Source of the DNA: Ignavibacteria bacterium
Lineage (GTDB): Bacteria > Bacteroidota > Ignavibacteria > Kapaibacteriales > Kapaibacteriaceae
Direction: 5' to 3'
Length of the DNA: 64,000 nucleotides
NCBI GenBank assembly: GCA_016707005.1
Contig: JADJIQ010000001.1
Span: 494,001-558,000 of the forward strand
The notes under the pieces are model-generated. The model saw only the letters and a list, made by a program, of their open reading frames with translations. It did not search any database and had not been told where the DNA came from. Every line of letters begins with the position of its first letter. Positions within the stretch are counted from its first letter, which is position 1. The position numbers were made by a program, and so were the translations under genes. This document shows positions 35,293 through 44,385 of the stretch, one piece after another.

Positions 35293-36708
35293 TCAGGAGC
35301 CTTTTACAGCCCCCTTCACTTCATCGACAACACTTTCAATGACGTTCTCAACGGTATCGATCGCTGAGTCGATTGTTTCACCGAGGCGTTTGCCGATCTC
35401 GTCAGGAGAATTGTTCAGCGATGGGTAGAGAGGGAATTGACGGCAGAAGTGTTTCACGTCGTCCTTAACGGCGGTATACACATCTTCCTTGCCAAAGTTG
35501 GTCACAACGCGATCAATGAGTCGGGCAATGTGACGCATATCGTCTTCATTCATTCCGCGGCTTGTCATAGCTGCAGCACCGAGACGAATGCCGCTAGTTA
35601 CAAGCGGTGGTTGAGTGTCATACGGAACCGCATTCTTGTTGCAGGTGATGCCTGCAGCATCGAGAGCGTTCTCTGCTTGCTTGCCAGTGACACCTTTGTT
35701 TCGAAGATCGATGAGCATGAGGTGGTTATCAGTTCCGCCCGACACCACACCATAGTCCATCTTCATCATCTCGTCAGCCATTGCTGAGGCATTACGGATG
35801 ACCTGCTTTGTGTACTCGTCAAAGGAATCGGTAAGGCATTCACCAAATGCAACGGCCTTCGCAGCGATCACGTGCATGAGCGGTCCGCCCTGAATACCCG
35901 GCATTACCATCGAATCAAGGAGTTCACCCATCAGCTTCGTACGTCCGCTCTTCGGAGCAACCTTGCCGAACGGATTCTCGTAGTTCTTGCCCATGATGAT
36001 CATGCCACCACGCGGACCGCGCAGGGTCTTATGCGTTGTGGACGTCACAATATCACAATAGGGAACGGGGCTCATCAGTCGCCCCTTTGCGATGAGTCCG
36101 GCAGGGTGTGCGATATCTGCGAACAGAAACGCCCCGACCTTATCGGCGATCTCCCGAAACTTTGCGAAATCGATCTCGCGCGAATAGGCACTTGCACCAA
36201 CAGTGATAAGCTTTGGCTTGTGCTGCTTTGCCAGGTCTTCAACAACATTGTAATCGATACGACCCGTTTCTTTATCGAGTCCGTATCCGACGAAGTTGTA
36301 GAACATGCCCGAGAAGTTCACCGGAGATCCGTGCGTGAGGTGTCCGCCGTGTGACAGATCCATTCCCAACACGGTATCACCCGGCTTGAGATACGTAAAG
36401 TACACAGCCATGTTGGCACCAGAACCCGAGTGTGGCTGCACATTGGCATACTCTGCACCGAAGAGCGTCTTGAGCCTATCAATAGCGATGTTCTCCGCCA
36501 CATCCACCCATTCACACCCACCGTAGTAGCGCTTGCCAGGATACCCCTCGGCATACTTGTTGGTGAGGATGCTCCCTTGTGCTTCCATCACGCTAAGGGA
36601 TGTGAAGTTCTCGCTCGCAATGAGTTCGATCTTATCACGCTGACGTTCATACTCGCCTTGCACTGCGTGATAGAGTTCCGGGTCTGTTGCTTTGACGTGA
36701 GGATACAT
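35293..36708 (-). CDS. glyA: Serine hydroxymethyltransferase with C-terminal extension
   Basis: GlyA interconverts serine and glycine with transfer of a one-carbon unit to tetrahydrofolate, using PLP, in the cytoplasm. The 471-residue protein has [10 protein letters not shown] near the N-terminus, the [13 protein letters not shown] block, ADIAHPAGL and the PLP-binding Lys227 in [13 protein letters not shown]. It is about 45-50 residues longer than usual: the fold ends near LYPSLNN, and a helical, amphipathic tail ([23 protein letters not shown]) follows. The ATG at 36708 gives the normal N-terminus; the reading frame stays open upstream only because it passes through a 7-base repeat array, so a longer start is rejected. 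The upstream gene on this strand is the T9SS cargo gene at 36771. Confidence 0.95.
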   Translation of the reverse strand: MYPHVKATDPELYHAVQGEYERQRDKIELIASENFTSLSVMEAQGSILTNKYAEGYPGKRYYGGCEWVDVAENIAIDRLKTLFGAEYANVQPHSGSGANMAVYFTYLKPGDTVLGMDLSHGGHLTHGSPVNFSGMFYNFVGYGLDKETGRIDYNVVEDLAKQHKPKLITVGASAYSREIDFAKFREIADKVGAFLFADIAHPAGLIAKGRLMSPVPYCDIVTSTTHKTLRGPRGGMIIMGKNYENPFGKVAPKSGRTKLMGELLDSMVMPGIQGGPLMHVIAAKAVAFGECLTDSFDEYTKQVIRNASAMADEMMKMDYGVVSGGTDNHLMLIDLRNKGVTGKQAENALDAAGITCNKNAVPYDTQPPLVTSGIRLGAAAMTSRGMNEDDMRHIARLIDRVVTNFGKEDVYTAVKDDVKHFCRQFPLYPSLNNSPDEIGKRLGETIDSAIDTVENVIESVVDEVKGAVKGS

Positions 36709-36717
36709 GTGTGTTGG

Positions 36718-36766
36718 TGACTGATGACTAATTACTAATGACGAATGACTAATTACCAATGACGTC
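36718..36766. repeat. 7-base tandem repeat (TGACTAA type), seven units
   Basis: Units are TGACTGA, TGACTAA, TTACTAA, TGACGAA, TGACTAA, TTACCAA and TGACGTC. The array fills the gap between glyA (start 36708) and the upstream cargo gene (stop 36771), so it is in the glyA leader. Confidence 0.88.
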
Positions 36767-36770
36767 CCGA

Positions 36771-37703
36771 TTAACGGATAACAGCCATTGGAAGCACGAC
36801 ATACTCTGTGGAGGTGCGAGCACGCAGGGTGTAGGCGCCGGTTGAGAGCATAGAGCTGGTGATGGTAGTGACCGGTGACGTGAGAGCGCTGATCGAAGAA
36901 AGTTCGATCATTGCACCGGACGTGCTGACAGCCTCGATCACAACAGATCGGCCGATCCAGGACGTAGGAAGATTGACCAGTGCATTGTCGCGGACTGGGT
37001 TCGGCGCGATGAACACAGAAGGATCATTGACCTCAGAGACGGTAGCAATGATCTGTTCGCCACAGAGGGTCTGACCGGTAACAGAGTGCACGAGGCAAAC
37101 GAATGGTTGCTCTACTCCGCCACCACCCGTTACGTCAGCCCAGTTGAGAACCCAAAATGGAGTACCGGCTGGGAAGCCGAGTGCATCTTCCGTTGACGTG
37201 GTCAGTACGGTTACTCCCGGTTGACTGTCTGGGTGTGCAGTGCGGAAACGTTGGTACTCACTATTTCCTCCAAGAGCAGTAGCAAGCGCTGCCCCCTCAA
37301 CATAGGTGGCGGGAAGTGGGATGGTGCTGACACCGTCGATAGGAACTTCCGGAGCGCCTCCACCAGCGAGGGACGTCGGATCTTGGCACGAAACAAGGAG
37401 TCTCACCATTGGCACAGCGGCAACAGTATCTTGGGCACTGGCTATAAAGACGTAGTACCACAAGCGGGCCTTACCCGTGGATGCATCCATGCCAATATCG
37501 ATATTGTCCGTACCCAGTGGTACGGTTACACCGGCATTCATGAGTGCCACGAGACGAGGATTGTTCGCGGTTCCACCAACTGCCGCCTTTGCTTCATTGA
37601 GGCAGTCCTTGGGGGCAAATGGGGAGAGAAGGTTGCCGAGCTGGGCCGAGGCAACAACCTGGGCAGCGACGGCAACAAGGAGCAAGAGTAGAATACGCAT
37701 CAT
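36771..37703 (-). CDS. Secreted protein with T9SS C-terminal sorting domain
   Basis: The 310-residue protein has a signal peptide ([20 protein letters not shown] after a doubled Met) and a C-terminal domain of about 80 residues that begins [16 protein letters not shown] and ends [10 protein letters not shown], a textbook type IX cargo signal (type A). The mature central part (about residues 22-220) is not recognised; it includes two Cys pairs likely to form disulfides. It lies upstream of glyA on the same strand with only the repeat array between. Upstream is a near-match promoter element (TATTTTCG, complement of 37728-37735), divergent from the E1 promoter. Confidence 0.84.
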   Translation of the reverse strand: MMRILLLLLVAVAAQVVASAQLGNLLSPFAPKDCLNEAKAAVGGTANNPRLVALMNAGVTVPLGTDNIDIGMDASTGKARLWYYVFIASAQDTVAAVPMVRLLVSCQDPTSLAGGGAPEVPIDGVSTIPLPATYVEGAALATALGGNSEYQRFRTAHPDSQPGVTVLTTSTEDALGFPAGTPFWVLNWADVTGGGGVEQPFVCLVHSVTGQTLCGEQIIATVSEVNDPSVFIAPNPVRDNALVNLPTSWIGRSVVIEAVSTSGAMIELSSISALTSPVTTITSSMLSTGAYTLRARTSTEYVVLPMAVIR

Positions 37704-37770
37704 GAAGTCCTATCAATTGGTGTTCTCCGAAAATACACTCATTTCTGCCTTCAAAACCCCATGGTCGGCG

Positions 37771-37778
37771 TAGTTTTG
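37771..37778 (+). promoter_or_regulatory. -7 element (TAGTTTTG) of the E1 operon
   Basis: TAGTTTTG is an exact TAnnTTTG and, with its flank GCG, identical to the tRNA-Gly -7 element at 2771. The ATG of the E1 alpha gene is 30 bp downstream. No TTG at the -33 position. Confidence 0.5.
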
Positions 37779-37808
37779 CAAGCTGTTCCCGCAATCTACT
37801 AGAGAAGC

Positions 37809-38831
37809 ATGACCAAGAACGAATGGATGGAAGTGGCGCGTACGGTTATCGCATCGCGTCTGATCGATACGATCGAAGAAACGGAACTTGCCCCCTCGGG
37901 AAAAGTGACGTATCAATTCTCGGCCAAAGGACATGAGCTTGCTCAGGTGATCTTGGGTCAAGCCTTGAGACATGGCCACGACGGCGCAACGGTGTATTAC
38001 CGTTCCCGGCCGTTCGTCATCGCAGCCGGTATGACCTATGAAGAGTCATTCGCCGGACCGTTGGCACTGAGTGGGAGCCGAAGTGGCGGCCGTGATATCG
38101 GTGTTGTCCACCATCTTCCAAACACGCGAGGCGTAACAGTGTTGCCTGCTTCGGGCGATGTTGGTGCGCAATACACACCGTGTGTTGGTTGGGCCCAGGC
38201 CATTACCTACCGTACGCGCGTTATGAAGGACGAGTCGTGGACGGGTGCTGTTGCCGTGGCCATGGGCGGAGACGGATCAACGGCTACGAATGGGTTCTGG
38301 GCGGCACTCAACATTGCGACCACCGTAAAGTTGCCGATGATCTTCTTCATCGAAGACAACCAGTACGGTATCAGCGTACCGGGAACATTCCAGACCCCGG
38401 GCGGAAACATCGCCGATAACCTTGCCGCATTCAAGAACCTGCGCATTGTTGAGGTTGATGGTACAAGTCCGGAAGAAGCAGACCGACTCATCACAAAGAC
38501 AATCGAACACGTACGACAGTCACAGAGTCCTGCTCTGCTTCGCGTTCGGGTTCCGCGCATTTGCGGACATAGCGGTGCGGACAACCAGTCGTATAAAACG
38601 CAGGAACAGAAGGATGAAGAACTCTCTCGCGACCCCATCGTGAAACTCAAGGAGTTCTTTGAACGCAAGAAATATTTGGACAACGATGGTTGGCTGACCT
38701 TTGTGGCAGAGGTAGAGTCATCCGTCCGGGCGGCCTGCGCGAGGCGGCTCTTGCACAACCGCAACCGACACCAGAAGATTCACTCACGAAGTCATTCTTT
38801 GACGGCACAACCCCACGTCATGGTGGAATGA
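37809..38831 (+). CDS. 2-oxoacid dehydrogenase E1, alpha part (frame disrupted at 3' end)
   Basis: E1 alpha binds thiamine diphosphate and decarboxylates a 2-oxoacid (branched-chain 2-oxoacid or pyruvate type). Over about 300 residues the protein matches the alpha subunit, including YRSRPFVIAAGM, and the ThDP motif opening GGDGSTATNGFW and closing near EDNQYGISVP. From about residue 308 the frame turns into an Arg/His/Ser-rich tail (ARRLLHNRNRHQKIH) that does not look like E1. The -1 frame at the same place reads REAALAQPQPTPEDSL, which is the expected alpha C-terminus (EAxxxAxxxPxP) and runs on, open, into the beta part. So a one-base loss around 38725-38740 probably split a single-chain alpha/beta E1 of about 683 residues. 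As read, the stop overlaps an ATG of the beta frame (ATGA at 38828). Confidence 0.82.
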   Translation: MTKNEWMEVARTVIASRLIDTIEETELAPSGKVTYQFSAKGHELAQVILGQALRHGHDGATVYYRSRPFVIAAGMTYEESFAGPLALSGSRSGGRDIGVVHHLPNTRGVTVLPASGDVGAQYTPCVGWAQAITYRTRVMKDESWTGAVAVAMGGDGSTATNGFWAALNIATTVKLPMIFFIEDNQYGISVPGTFQTPGGNIADNLAAFKNLRIVEVDGTSPEEADRLITKTIEHVRQSQSPALLRVRVPRICGHSGADNQSYKTQEQKDEELSRDPIVKLKEFFERKKYLDNDGWLTFVAEVESSVRAACARRLLHNRNRHQKIHSRSHSLTAQPHVMVE

Positions 38832-39859
38832 TGGCCGATGGTGTAGAGCCCCCTTCATCGAGTGGTGAAAAAGTAGAAGATGGTCCACGCGTCAATCTCA
38901 TCGAAGCGGTCAAGCGCACGTTGGATAATGAGCTCCGTCACAACGAACGTATCGTGGTCTTCGGTGAAGATGTTGGAGTGAAAGGGGGCGTCCATGGCGC
39001 AACCGTCGACCTTCAGATCAAACACGGAGCGGATCGCGTCTTTGATACGTCTCTCAGTGAGGAGGGGATCATCGGACGTGCGGTTGGTATGGCCATGGCC
39101 GGACTTGTTCCTGTGCCGGAGATCCAGTTCCGGAAGTATCTCGACCCGGCAACGGAACAGATCAACGATGCCGGTACGATCAGATGGCGCACCAATGGAG
39201 ACTTTGCAGCCCCGATGGTGGTTCGCATTCCCGTCGGGTTTTCAAAGCGTACCGGGGACCCATGGCATAGCGTGAGTGGAGAATCGATCTTTGCCCACAC
39301 GATCGGTTGGCGTGTTGCTATGCCGTCCAACGCTCAGGATGCTGTTGGCCTTCTCAGGACCGCATTGCGTGGTAATGACCCAACCTTCTTCCTCGAACAT
39401 CGAGCTATACAAGACACAGCTCCGGGACGTGGTATCTATCCCGGAGACGACTATCTCGTGCCCTTCGGTGTTGCGAACATCATTCGTCCCGGAACGCGAG
39501 CAACTGTTGTTGCCTGGGGCGAAATGGTTCATCGTGCAAAATCCGCCGTTGAACTCCTTGGCGAAGACATAGAGATCATTGACCTCCGCACCATCGTTCC
39601 GTGGGATCGTGAGACCGTTGTAAACTCCGTACGCCGCACAAACAGATGTATGGTCCTTCATGAAGACACCATCACATGTGGATTCGGTGCAGAGATCGCA
39701 TCAACCATCACTTCAGACTGTTTCCAATATCTCGATGCACCGGTCATCCGCCTTGCGCCGCCAGACATTCCCATCCCGTACAACAAGGGCATGATGGATG
39801 CGGTGATCCCAACAGTGGAACGTGTTGCTACCGAATTGCGGGAATTGTTGGCGTTTTGA
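38828..39859 (+). CDS. 2-oxoacid dehydrogenase E1, beta part
   Basis: The beta part completes the ThDP site and the contact with E2. It reads NLIEAVKRTLDNEL, VVFGEDVGVKGGVHGAT, FDTSLSEEGIIGRAVGMAMAG and IDLRTIVPWDRETV, all E1-beta landmarks, over about 325 residues. The frame is open back to 38690, through the linker that fits the alpha part, so the beta ORF may not be an independent gene but the second half of a fused E1. If it is separately translated, ATG at 38828 overlapping the alpha stop is the natural start (343 residues). The stop overlaps the TTG start of the helicase gene (TTGA at 39856-39859). The E3 gene is at 518; no E2 gene is seen. Confidence 0.85.
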   Translation: MMADGVEPPSSSGEKVEDGPRVNLIEAVKRTLDNELRHNERIVVFGEDVGVKGGVHGATVDLQIKHGADRVFDTSLSEEGIIGRAVGMAMAGLVPVPEIQFRKYLDPATEQINDAGTIRWRTNGDFAAPMVVRIPVGFSKRTGDPWHSVSGESIFAHTIGWRVAMPSNAQDAVGLLRTALRGNDPTFFLEHRAIQDTAPGRGIYPGDDYLVPFGVANIIRPGTRATVVAWGEMVHRAKSAVELLGEDIEIIDLRTIVPWDRETVVNSVRRTNRCMVLHEDTITCGFGAEIASTITSDCFQYLDAPVIRLAPPDIPIPYNKGMMDAVIPTVERVATELRELLAF

Positions 39860-41859
39860 AAAAACTGATCCTCAAAAAGGCCGAGGTATCATCAACGGGG
39901 CGGGCGTATCGCATTCCGTATGAGCAGGTGTTAAATCCTGCGCAATACGCAGCGGTGATGCATACAAATGGTCCGGCCTTGGTGTTAGCTGGTGCAGGGA
40001 CAGGGAAGACGAGAACGCTGACGTACCGAGTTGCGCGTTTGGTCGAAGATGGTGTGGAACCCTCATCGATCCTATTGTTGACCTTCACACGCAAGGCAGC
40101 GGCAGAGATGCTGCGCAGATCTACAGCCTTACTTGATGGTCGATGTGAGAGGGTAGCGGGTGGAACGTTTCACTCGTTCGCATTTTCTGTGCTACGTCGG
40201 TTTGGACTGCATGGTCAAGAAGATCACCAACGCTCAAACGATCAGCGGTCAGTAACGTCGGTCATGGACCAAGCCGACGCAGAAGACGTGATGAATATGG
40301 TGCGCGGTCGCTTCGATGTAGCGAAACTCAAGAAACGGTTTCCCCAAAAGGGAACGCTCTACACGATGTACAGCACATCGGTCAACACGGGTGCACCGCT
40401 CCAAGACGTCATTCTCGAAGATCACCCGCAGTTCGTGGAAGAGACCGCGCGGATCTCTGAAGTGATCCGAGGATACAACGAGTATAAACGAGCCAACGGT
40501 TTGTTCGACTACGATGATCTCTTGCTCTACCTCCTTGCGATGACAAAGCACGAAGAGGTAGGACCGATCCTGCGTCGACAGTTTCGCTTCGTTATGGTCG
40601 ATGAATATCAGGACACGAACCGTCTCCAACATTCCATCATACTCGGCCTCTCGGGTACTAATGGCAATGTGATGGTCGTAGGCGATGATGCACAGAGCAT
40701 CTATTCATTCCGTGGAGCAGATGTGCGCAACATCCACGGCGTGCCTGATTCATTTGAGAATTGCACGGTGATCCGACTCGAACACAACTATCGATCCACA
40801 CAGCCCATCTTGGACGTGTGCAACAGCATCCTACGGGATGCACCGAATATGTTTGAGAAGGAACTGTTCAGCGATACAAAGGACGGCGAACAACCGATGT
40901 TGATCTCTGCCACGAATGAACGTCAACAGTCTTCATTCGTTATGCAACAGATCCTCGAACTGCGGGAGAATAGTACGCCCCTTTCAGAGATCGCTGTGTT
41001 GTTTCGCAGTGGATTTCTCTCCTTTGATCTCGAGATCGAACTCGGTAAGGCCAATATCCCATTTCGAAAATTCGGTGGAATGCGATTTGCCGAAGCAGCA
41101 CATGTGAAGGATCTCCTCGCGCGTGTTCGGCTGACAGAGAACCCGCGTGATGTGATCTCATGGTACCGTGTGCTCCTGCAGATCCCGGGTATTGGTCAGA
41201 AGACCGCTCAGACGGTGATCGATGCCATGCAAGCTGAGCCCGACCCACTGTCGAGACCGGAAAATTCGTGGGGATCCACCGGTAAGGGGGCTTCTGCACT
41301 CGCCGATGTATCGTCAATGTTGGCAAAGGCTCGTATGATCCAAGATCCGTTGGAACGCATGCGCACCATTGCGGACTCCTATCGACCTACGTTGGAGAAG
41401 GTATATGACGATCATCCGAAGCGTTGGAAGGACATTGAAACGGTGGTTGGTATCGGCGGACGGTATACCACGGTTGAAGAGTTCCTCGCAGATATCGCCC
41501 TTGACCCGCCAACAGATTCACTCGATGAGATCGACCCGGATGATCATGAAGATGAGTTTGTGACCTTGTCCACTATTCACTCTGCAAAGGGGCTTGAGTG
41601 GAATTCCGTATTTCTCATCTGGGTCAATGAAGGAAGACTGCCTTCGGCCCGCAGCGCTGAGAGCGAAGAAACACTCGAAGAAGAACGTCGATTGCTCTAC
41701 GTGGCCTGTACCAGAGCCAAGGAACGGCTGTATCTCACGTATCCGGCCGTGATGCTCGAATGGCAAAATTCGGACGTTCTGGGTCGGCCAAGTAGATTCC
41801 TCGATGGGATATCTGCAGAACAGTTTCCGAAGTTTTACCTCTCTGAAGAGGGGAAATGA
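39856..41859 (+). CDS. uvrD: UvrD/PcrA-like superfamily 1 DNA helicase
   Basis: This ATP-dependent 3'-5' DNA helicase family works in repair and replication restart. The 667-residue protein has the Q-motif region (YEQVLNPAQYAAV), Walker A AGAGTGKTRTLTYR, motif Ia LLTFTRKAA, motif II VDEYQDTN, motif III GDDAQSIYSFRGAD, LEHNYRST, and motifs V-VI near TIHSAKGLEW and LLYVACTRAKERLYL. It is a little shorter than typical UvrD (about 720). The start is TTG at 39856, overlapping the previous stop; the first ATG would remove the Q motif. Coupling to E1 genes is unusual and probably only transcriptional economy. Confidence 0.92.
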   Translation: MKKLILKKAEVSSTGRAYRIPYEQVLNPAQYAAVMHTNGPALVLAGAGTGKTRTLTYRVARLVEDGVEPSSILLLTFTRKAAAEMLRRSTALLDGRCERVAGGTFHSFAFSVLRRFGLHGQEDHQRSNDQRSVTSVMDQADAEDVMNMVRGRFDVAKLKKRFPQKGTLYTMYSTSVNTGAPLQDVILEDHPQFVEETARISEVIRGYNEYKRANGLFDYDDLLLYLLAMTKHEEVGPILRRQFRFVMVDEYQDTNRLQHSIILGLSGTNGNVMVVGDDAQSIYSFRGADVRNIHGVPDSFENCTVIRLEHNYRSTQPILDVCNSILRDAPNMFEKELFSDTKDGEQPMLISATNERQQSSFVMQQILELRENSTPLSEIAVLFRSGFLSFDLEIELGKANIPFRKFGGMRFAEAAHVKDLLARVRLTENPRDVISWYRVLLQIPGIGQKTAQTVIDAMQAEPDPLSRPENSWGSTGKGASALADVSSMLAKARMIQDPLERMRTIADSYRPTLEKVYDDHPKRWKDIETVVGIGGRYTTVEEFLADIALDPPTDSLDEIDPDDHEDEFVTLSTIHSAKGLEWNSVFLIWVNEGRLPSARSAESEETLEEERRLLYVACTRAKERLYLTYPAVMLEWQNSDVLGRPSRFLDGISAEQFPKFYLSEEGK

Positions 41860-41901
41860 TACCGTAATGTTGAGCACCGATGTCAAAAGGGGATTGTAAC
41901 G

Positions 41902-43131
41902 GTGCATCTACTTCTCATACGCGCGTGCTTCGTCCTGCTGGTCGCTCTACACCTTGGAGCGATTGGAGGTTCCGCGCAAAAGATCTGCGATGCAGTCTCC
42001 ATTGGACACATCCCTCTTACGCAGATGACCAGTGAAACGTGGAATGGTGTTCTGGGCGGACTCTATCCGGGTGGGTCCAATCTTCGCCCCTTTGAACATG
42101 ACCAACTTCTTCAGGAACACTCACTGGACGTAAAAGCATGTCGCCCCAACGGCATGATCGATAACGTAGATGGTAAGATCGTTGTTTTGGGTATCGGAGC
42201 GTCTAACGCCTGGTCAGCCTTTAACAGTATGGAGCTTCTTTCTTCTACGGATACGTTGCGAAATCGATCTGTACGTTTTCTCAATGTGGCACAACGTGGA
42301 CTCGGCTTACAGAACGTAGCTTCAGTCGCGAGTGAATACTGGACGGAAGTTGCAAGCGCTGTGACCTCCGGCGGCTATTCATCTGCACAGGTCCAGGTTG
42401 CTTGGGTGATGTTGGATGATTCCGAGAATACTGACACGGTCTTTCCCCGTGCTGCACAAGATCTTGCCGATCAACTATACGAGTTGTGTAAGACCGTCAA
42501 GGTGAAGTTCCCATCGGTGAAATTCATCTATCTATCAAGCCGACCTTACTCGGGCTACATCGATCCAACAGAGACAACTCTTGGTATGGGGCTTGTGGCT
42601 CCCCGCGACTACATCCATGGCTGGGCCGTGAAGCTGCTCATTGAACGTCAGATCAATGAGCGCGATGGATATGCATTCAGTGGTATGCATGCTAGTCTGC
42701 CGGCCTTGGTCTGGTCTTCCTATCTCTGGGCCGATGGTACTACTGCCAATAGTAATGGACTCTCCTGGGAGTGCTCTGATTTTGAATCAGATGGGTATTC
42801 TCTCACTGTTTCTGGAAGTGTAAAAGCTGGCCGCTCCCTTCATGCGAGTTTTGCCCAGGATCAGCTTTCAAAGGGATGGTTCACAAGTCCAACAGCCGTT
42901 AGCGTAGAAGAGGTCGATAGTGAAAGAAGGAAGGTGGTCTTCATTGGTACGGATGGATCACTTCGGATCACAGCCACAGATGGAGACGTGGTCGTGATGA
43001 ATCTTCAAGGGAAGATCATGCTATCGGTTCCGCATTCACCGAATGAGATCAACATTGCCACAACGTCATGGCCTTCCGGAGTCTACGTAGTTCGAAGTGG
43101 ACCTGTAACAGAAATGATCACGATCCGCTAG
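41902..43131 (+). CDS. Secreted SGNH-hydrolase-like protein, copy 1 (catalytic His missing)
   Basis: The 409-residue product (GTG start at 41902) has a signal peptide and a C-terminal domain ending VTEMITIR. Its core resembles an uncharacterised family that I recall from other phyla, with WNGVLGGLYPGGSN, VVLGIGASNAW (Ser101 in the place of the SGNH block I serine), YLSSRPYSGYIDP, YLWADG and SDFESDG. In the related copy 2 and in the family as I recall it, the last block reads DGLHLS or DGTHPS, with the catalytic His. Here it reads DGYSLT (from Asp297), so the His is replaced. It may be a non-catalytic binding protein. Copy 2 starts 36 bp downstream. Confidence 0.78.
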   Translation: MHLLLIRACFVLLVALHLGAIGGSAQKICDAVSIGHIPLTQMTSETWNGVLGGLYPGGSNLRPFEHDQLLQEHSLDVKACRPNGMIDNVDGKIVVLGIGASNAWSAFNSMELLSSTDTLRNRSVRFLNVAQRGLGLQNVASVASEYWTEVASAVTSGGYSSAQVQVAWVMLDDSENTDTVFPRAAQDLADQLYELCKTVKVKFPSVKFIYLSSRPYSGYIDPTETTLGMGLVAPRDYIHGWAVKLLIERQINERDGYAFSGMHASLPALVWSSYLWADGTTANSNGLSWECSDFESDGYSLTVSGSVKAGRSLHASFAQDQLSKGWFTSPTAVSVEEVDSERRKVVFIGTDGSLRITATDGDVVVMNLQGKIMLSVPHSPNEINIATTSWPSGVYVVRSGPVTEMITIR

Positions 43132-43167
43132 TAACCGAGTTGGCACTCTTGGGTTCTCGTTGACGTT

Positions 43168-44379
43168 ATGAGAACTCACCTACTCCTCTTCGTAATCCTT
43201 GCAAGCGTTCAATTGACGATCGCGCAGAAGGATTGTTCACGGCCGCCACTAGGGCGACTGCCGGTGTCCGATATGACGAACTCCACGTGGAATGGGATAC
43301 GTGGAGGACTCTATCCTGATGGGCGCAATGATCTGCCCCCTGACAAGATAGGGGCCTACAGGTCGATGATCGATGCCATCGTTCCGTTGTCAAACAATGG
43401 CACATCGGATCCAAGCACTGGGAAGATCGTCATGATCGGTGTTGGCGCGTCCAATCCGCGCACAGAGTTTAACGCCTTCATTGCAAAGGCAACGTCCGAT
43501 CCAACAGTCAACACACACCTTATCCTTGCAAATACCTGTGTTGGAGGTCAAGGAGTACAGAAGATGAATCAACCTTCTGATTCATACTGGAAGAACGCAG
43601 CAAAGGTTCTCGATTCTCTGGGATGTTCCGCACAGCAAGTGCAGTTGGCGTGGGTGGAGACCGACAACACACAAGATGCCGATACAACGTTTCCGGGGGC
43701 GGCGCAAGGACTCGCCGATCAACTCTACACACTCTGCGCTACGATGCGATCCTTCTATCCCAACCTTAAGGTTATCTACTTCTCTTCTCGGTCGTATGCA
43801 GGGTACATCGATCCGGCCGCAGCTCTTGCAGGTAAGGGGCTCCTCTCTCCAAGAGATCATCTCAATGGCTGGGCCATCAAGTTCCTTATCGAACGTCAGA
43901 TCACTGGTACTGCGGAATATGAATTCATTGGGGAGTCACCGGTGTTGCCGGCACTCATGTGGTGTACCGACAATTGGGCCGATGGTCTCACGCCAAAGCA
44001 TGACGGACTGTTCTGGCATTGTGATGATTTCTCCGGCGACGGATTACATCTCTCGCCGCTTGGGGAAGAGAAGTCCGGCGCGCGGATCCATTCGTTCTTC
44101 TCCACCAACGAGCTAGCGCAAGGTTGGTATCATGGCACGTCAACAACGTCGGTCAACGATCAACCTTCTGCGGATAGGCAGTACACAAACTTCATCGTTG
44201 GACCCACACTTACCCTGGAGAGTTCTATCTCCTCACATGCAACCATCTATTCTCTCCATGGTGAAGCAGTGTGGTCTGAGGTCGTAGATGGAGTGGTTCA
44301 GATTCCAACCGACAGTTTCCCGTCGGGACTCTATCTTGTGCGCATTGGAGAACGAACCTTTACCTTCCTTCGCCCCTGA
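43168..44379 (+). CDS. Secreted SGNH-hydrolase-like protein, copy 2
   Basis: The 403-residue paralogue of the preceding gene has a signal peptide (MRTHLLLFVILASVQLTIAQ). Shared blocks are WNGIRGGLYPDG, VMIGVGASNPRTEF (Ser95), YFSSRSYAGYIDP, DNWADG and DDFSGDGLHLSPLG, where Asp291 and His294 fit the C-terminal SGNH catalytic pair. A hydrolase acting on an ester or glycan acyl group outside the cell is possible (inference). The C-terminus (GLYLVRIGERTFTFLRP) resembles a T9SS sorting domain but is not a perfect match. It is followed 6 bp later by the HAD phosphatase gene. Confidence 0.79.
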   Translation: MRTHLLLFVILASVQLTIAQKDCSRPPLGRLPVSDMTNSTWNGIRGGLYPDGRNDLPPDKIGAYRSMIDAIVPLSNNGTSDPSTGKIVMIGVGASNPRTEFNAFIAKATSDPTVNTHLILANTCVGGQGVQKMNQPSDSYWKNAAKVLDSLGCSAQQVQLAWVETDNTQDADTTFPGAAQGLADQLYTLCATMRSFYPNLKVIYFSSRSYAGYIDPAAALAGKGLLSPRDHLNGWAIKFLIERQITGTAEYEFIGESPVLPALMWCTDNWADGLTPKHDGLFWHCDDFSGDGLHLSPLGEEKSGARIHSFFSTNELAQGWYHGTSTTSVNDQPSADRQYTNFIVGPTLTLESSISSHATIYSLHGEAVWSEVVDGVVQIPTDSFPSGLYLVRIGERTFTFLRP

Positions 44380-44385
44380 GTCCAC

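Noticed and set aside
36709..36759. Longer N-terminus of glyA (17 extra residues)
   Set aside because: The extra codons are the 7-base repeat array, and the ATG at 36708 gives the family N-terminus.
38720..38745. Programmed -1 frameshift in E1
   Set aside because: No slippery heptamer (X XXY YYZ) is present and no downstream hairpin is evident; a lost base or gene split is simpler.
39676..39855. Upstream extension of the helicase gene by 60 residues
   Set aside because: It would overlap the end of E1-beta in another frame and adds sequence foreign to UvrD; the TTG at 39856 coupled to the stop is more likely.
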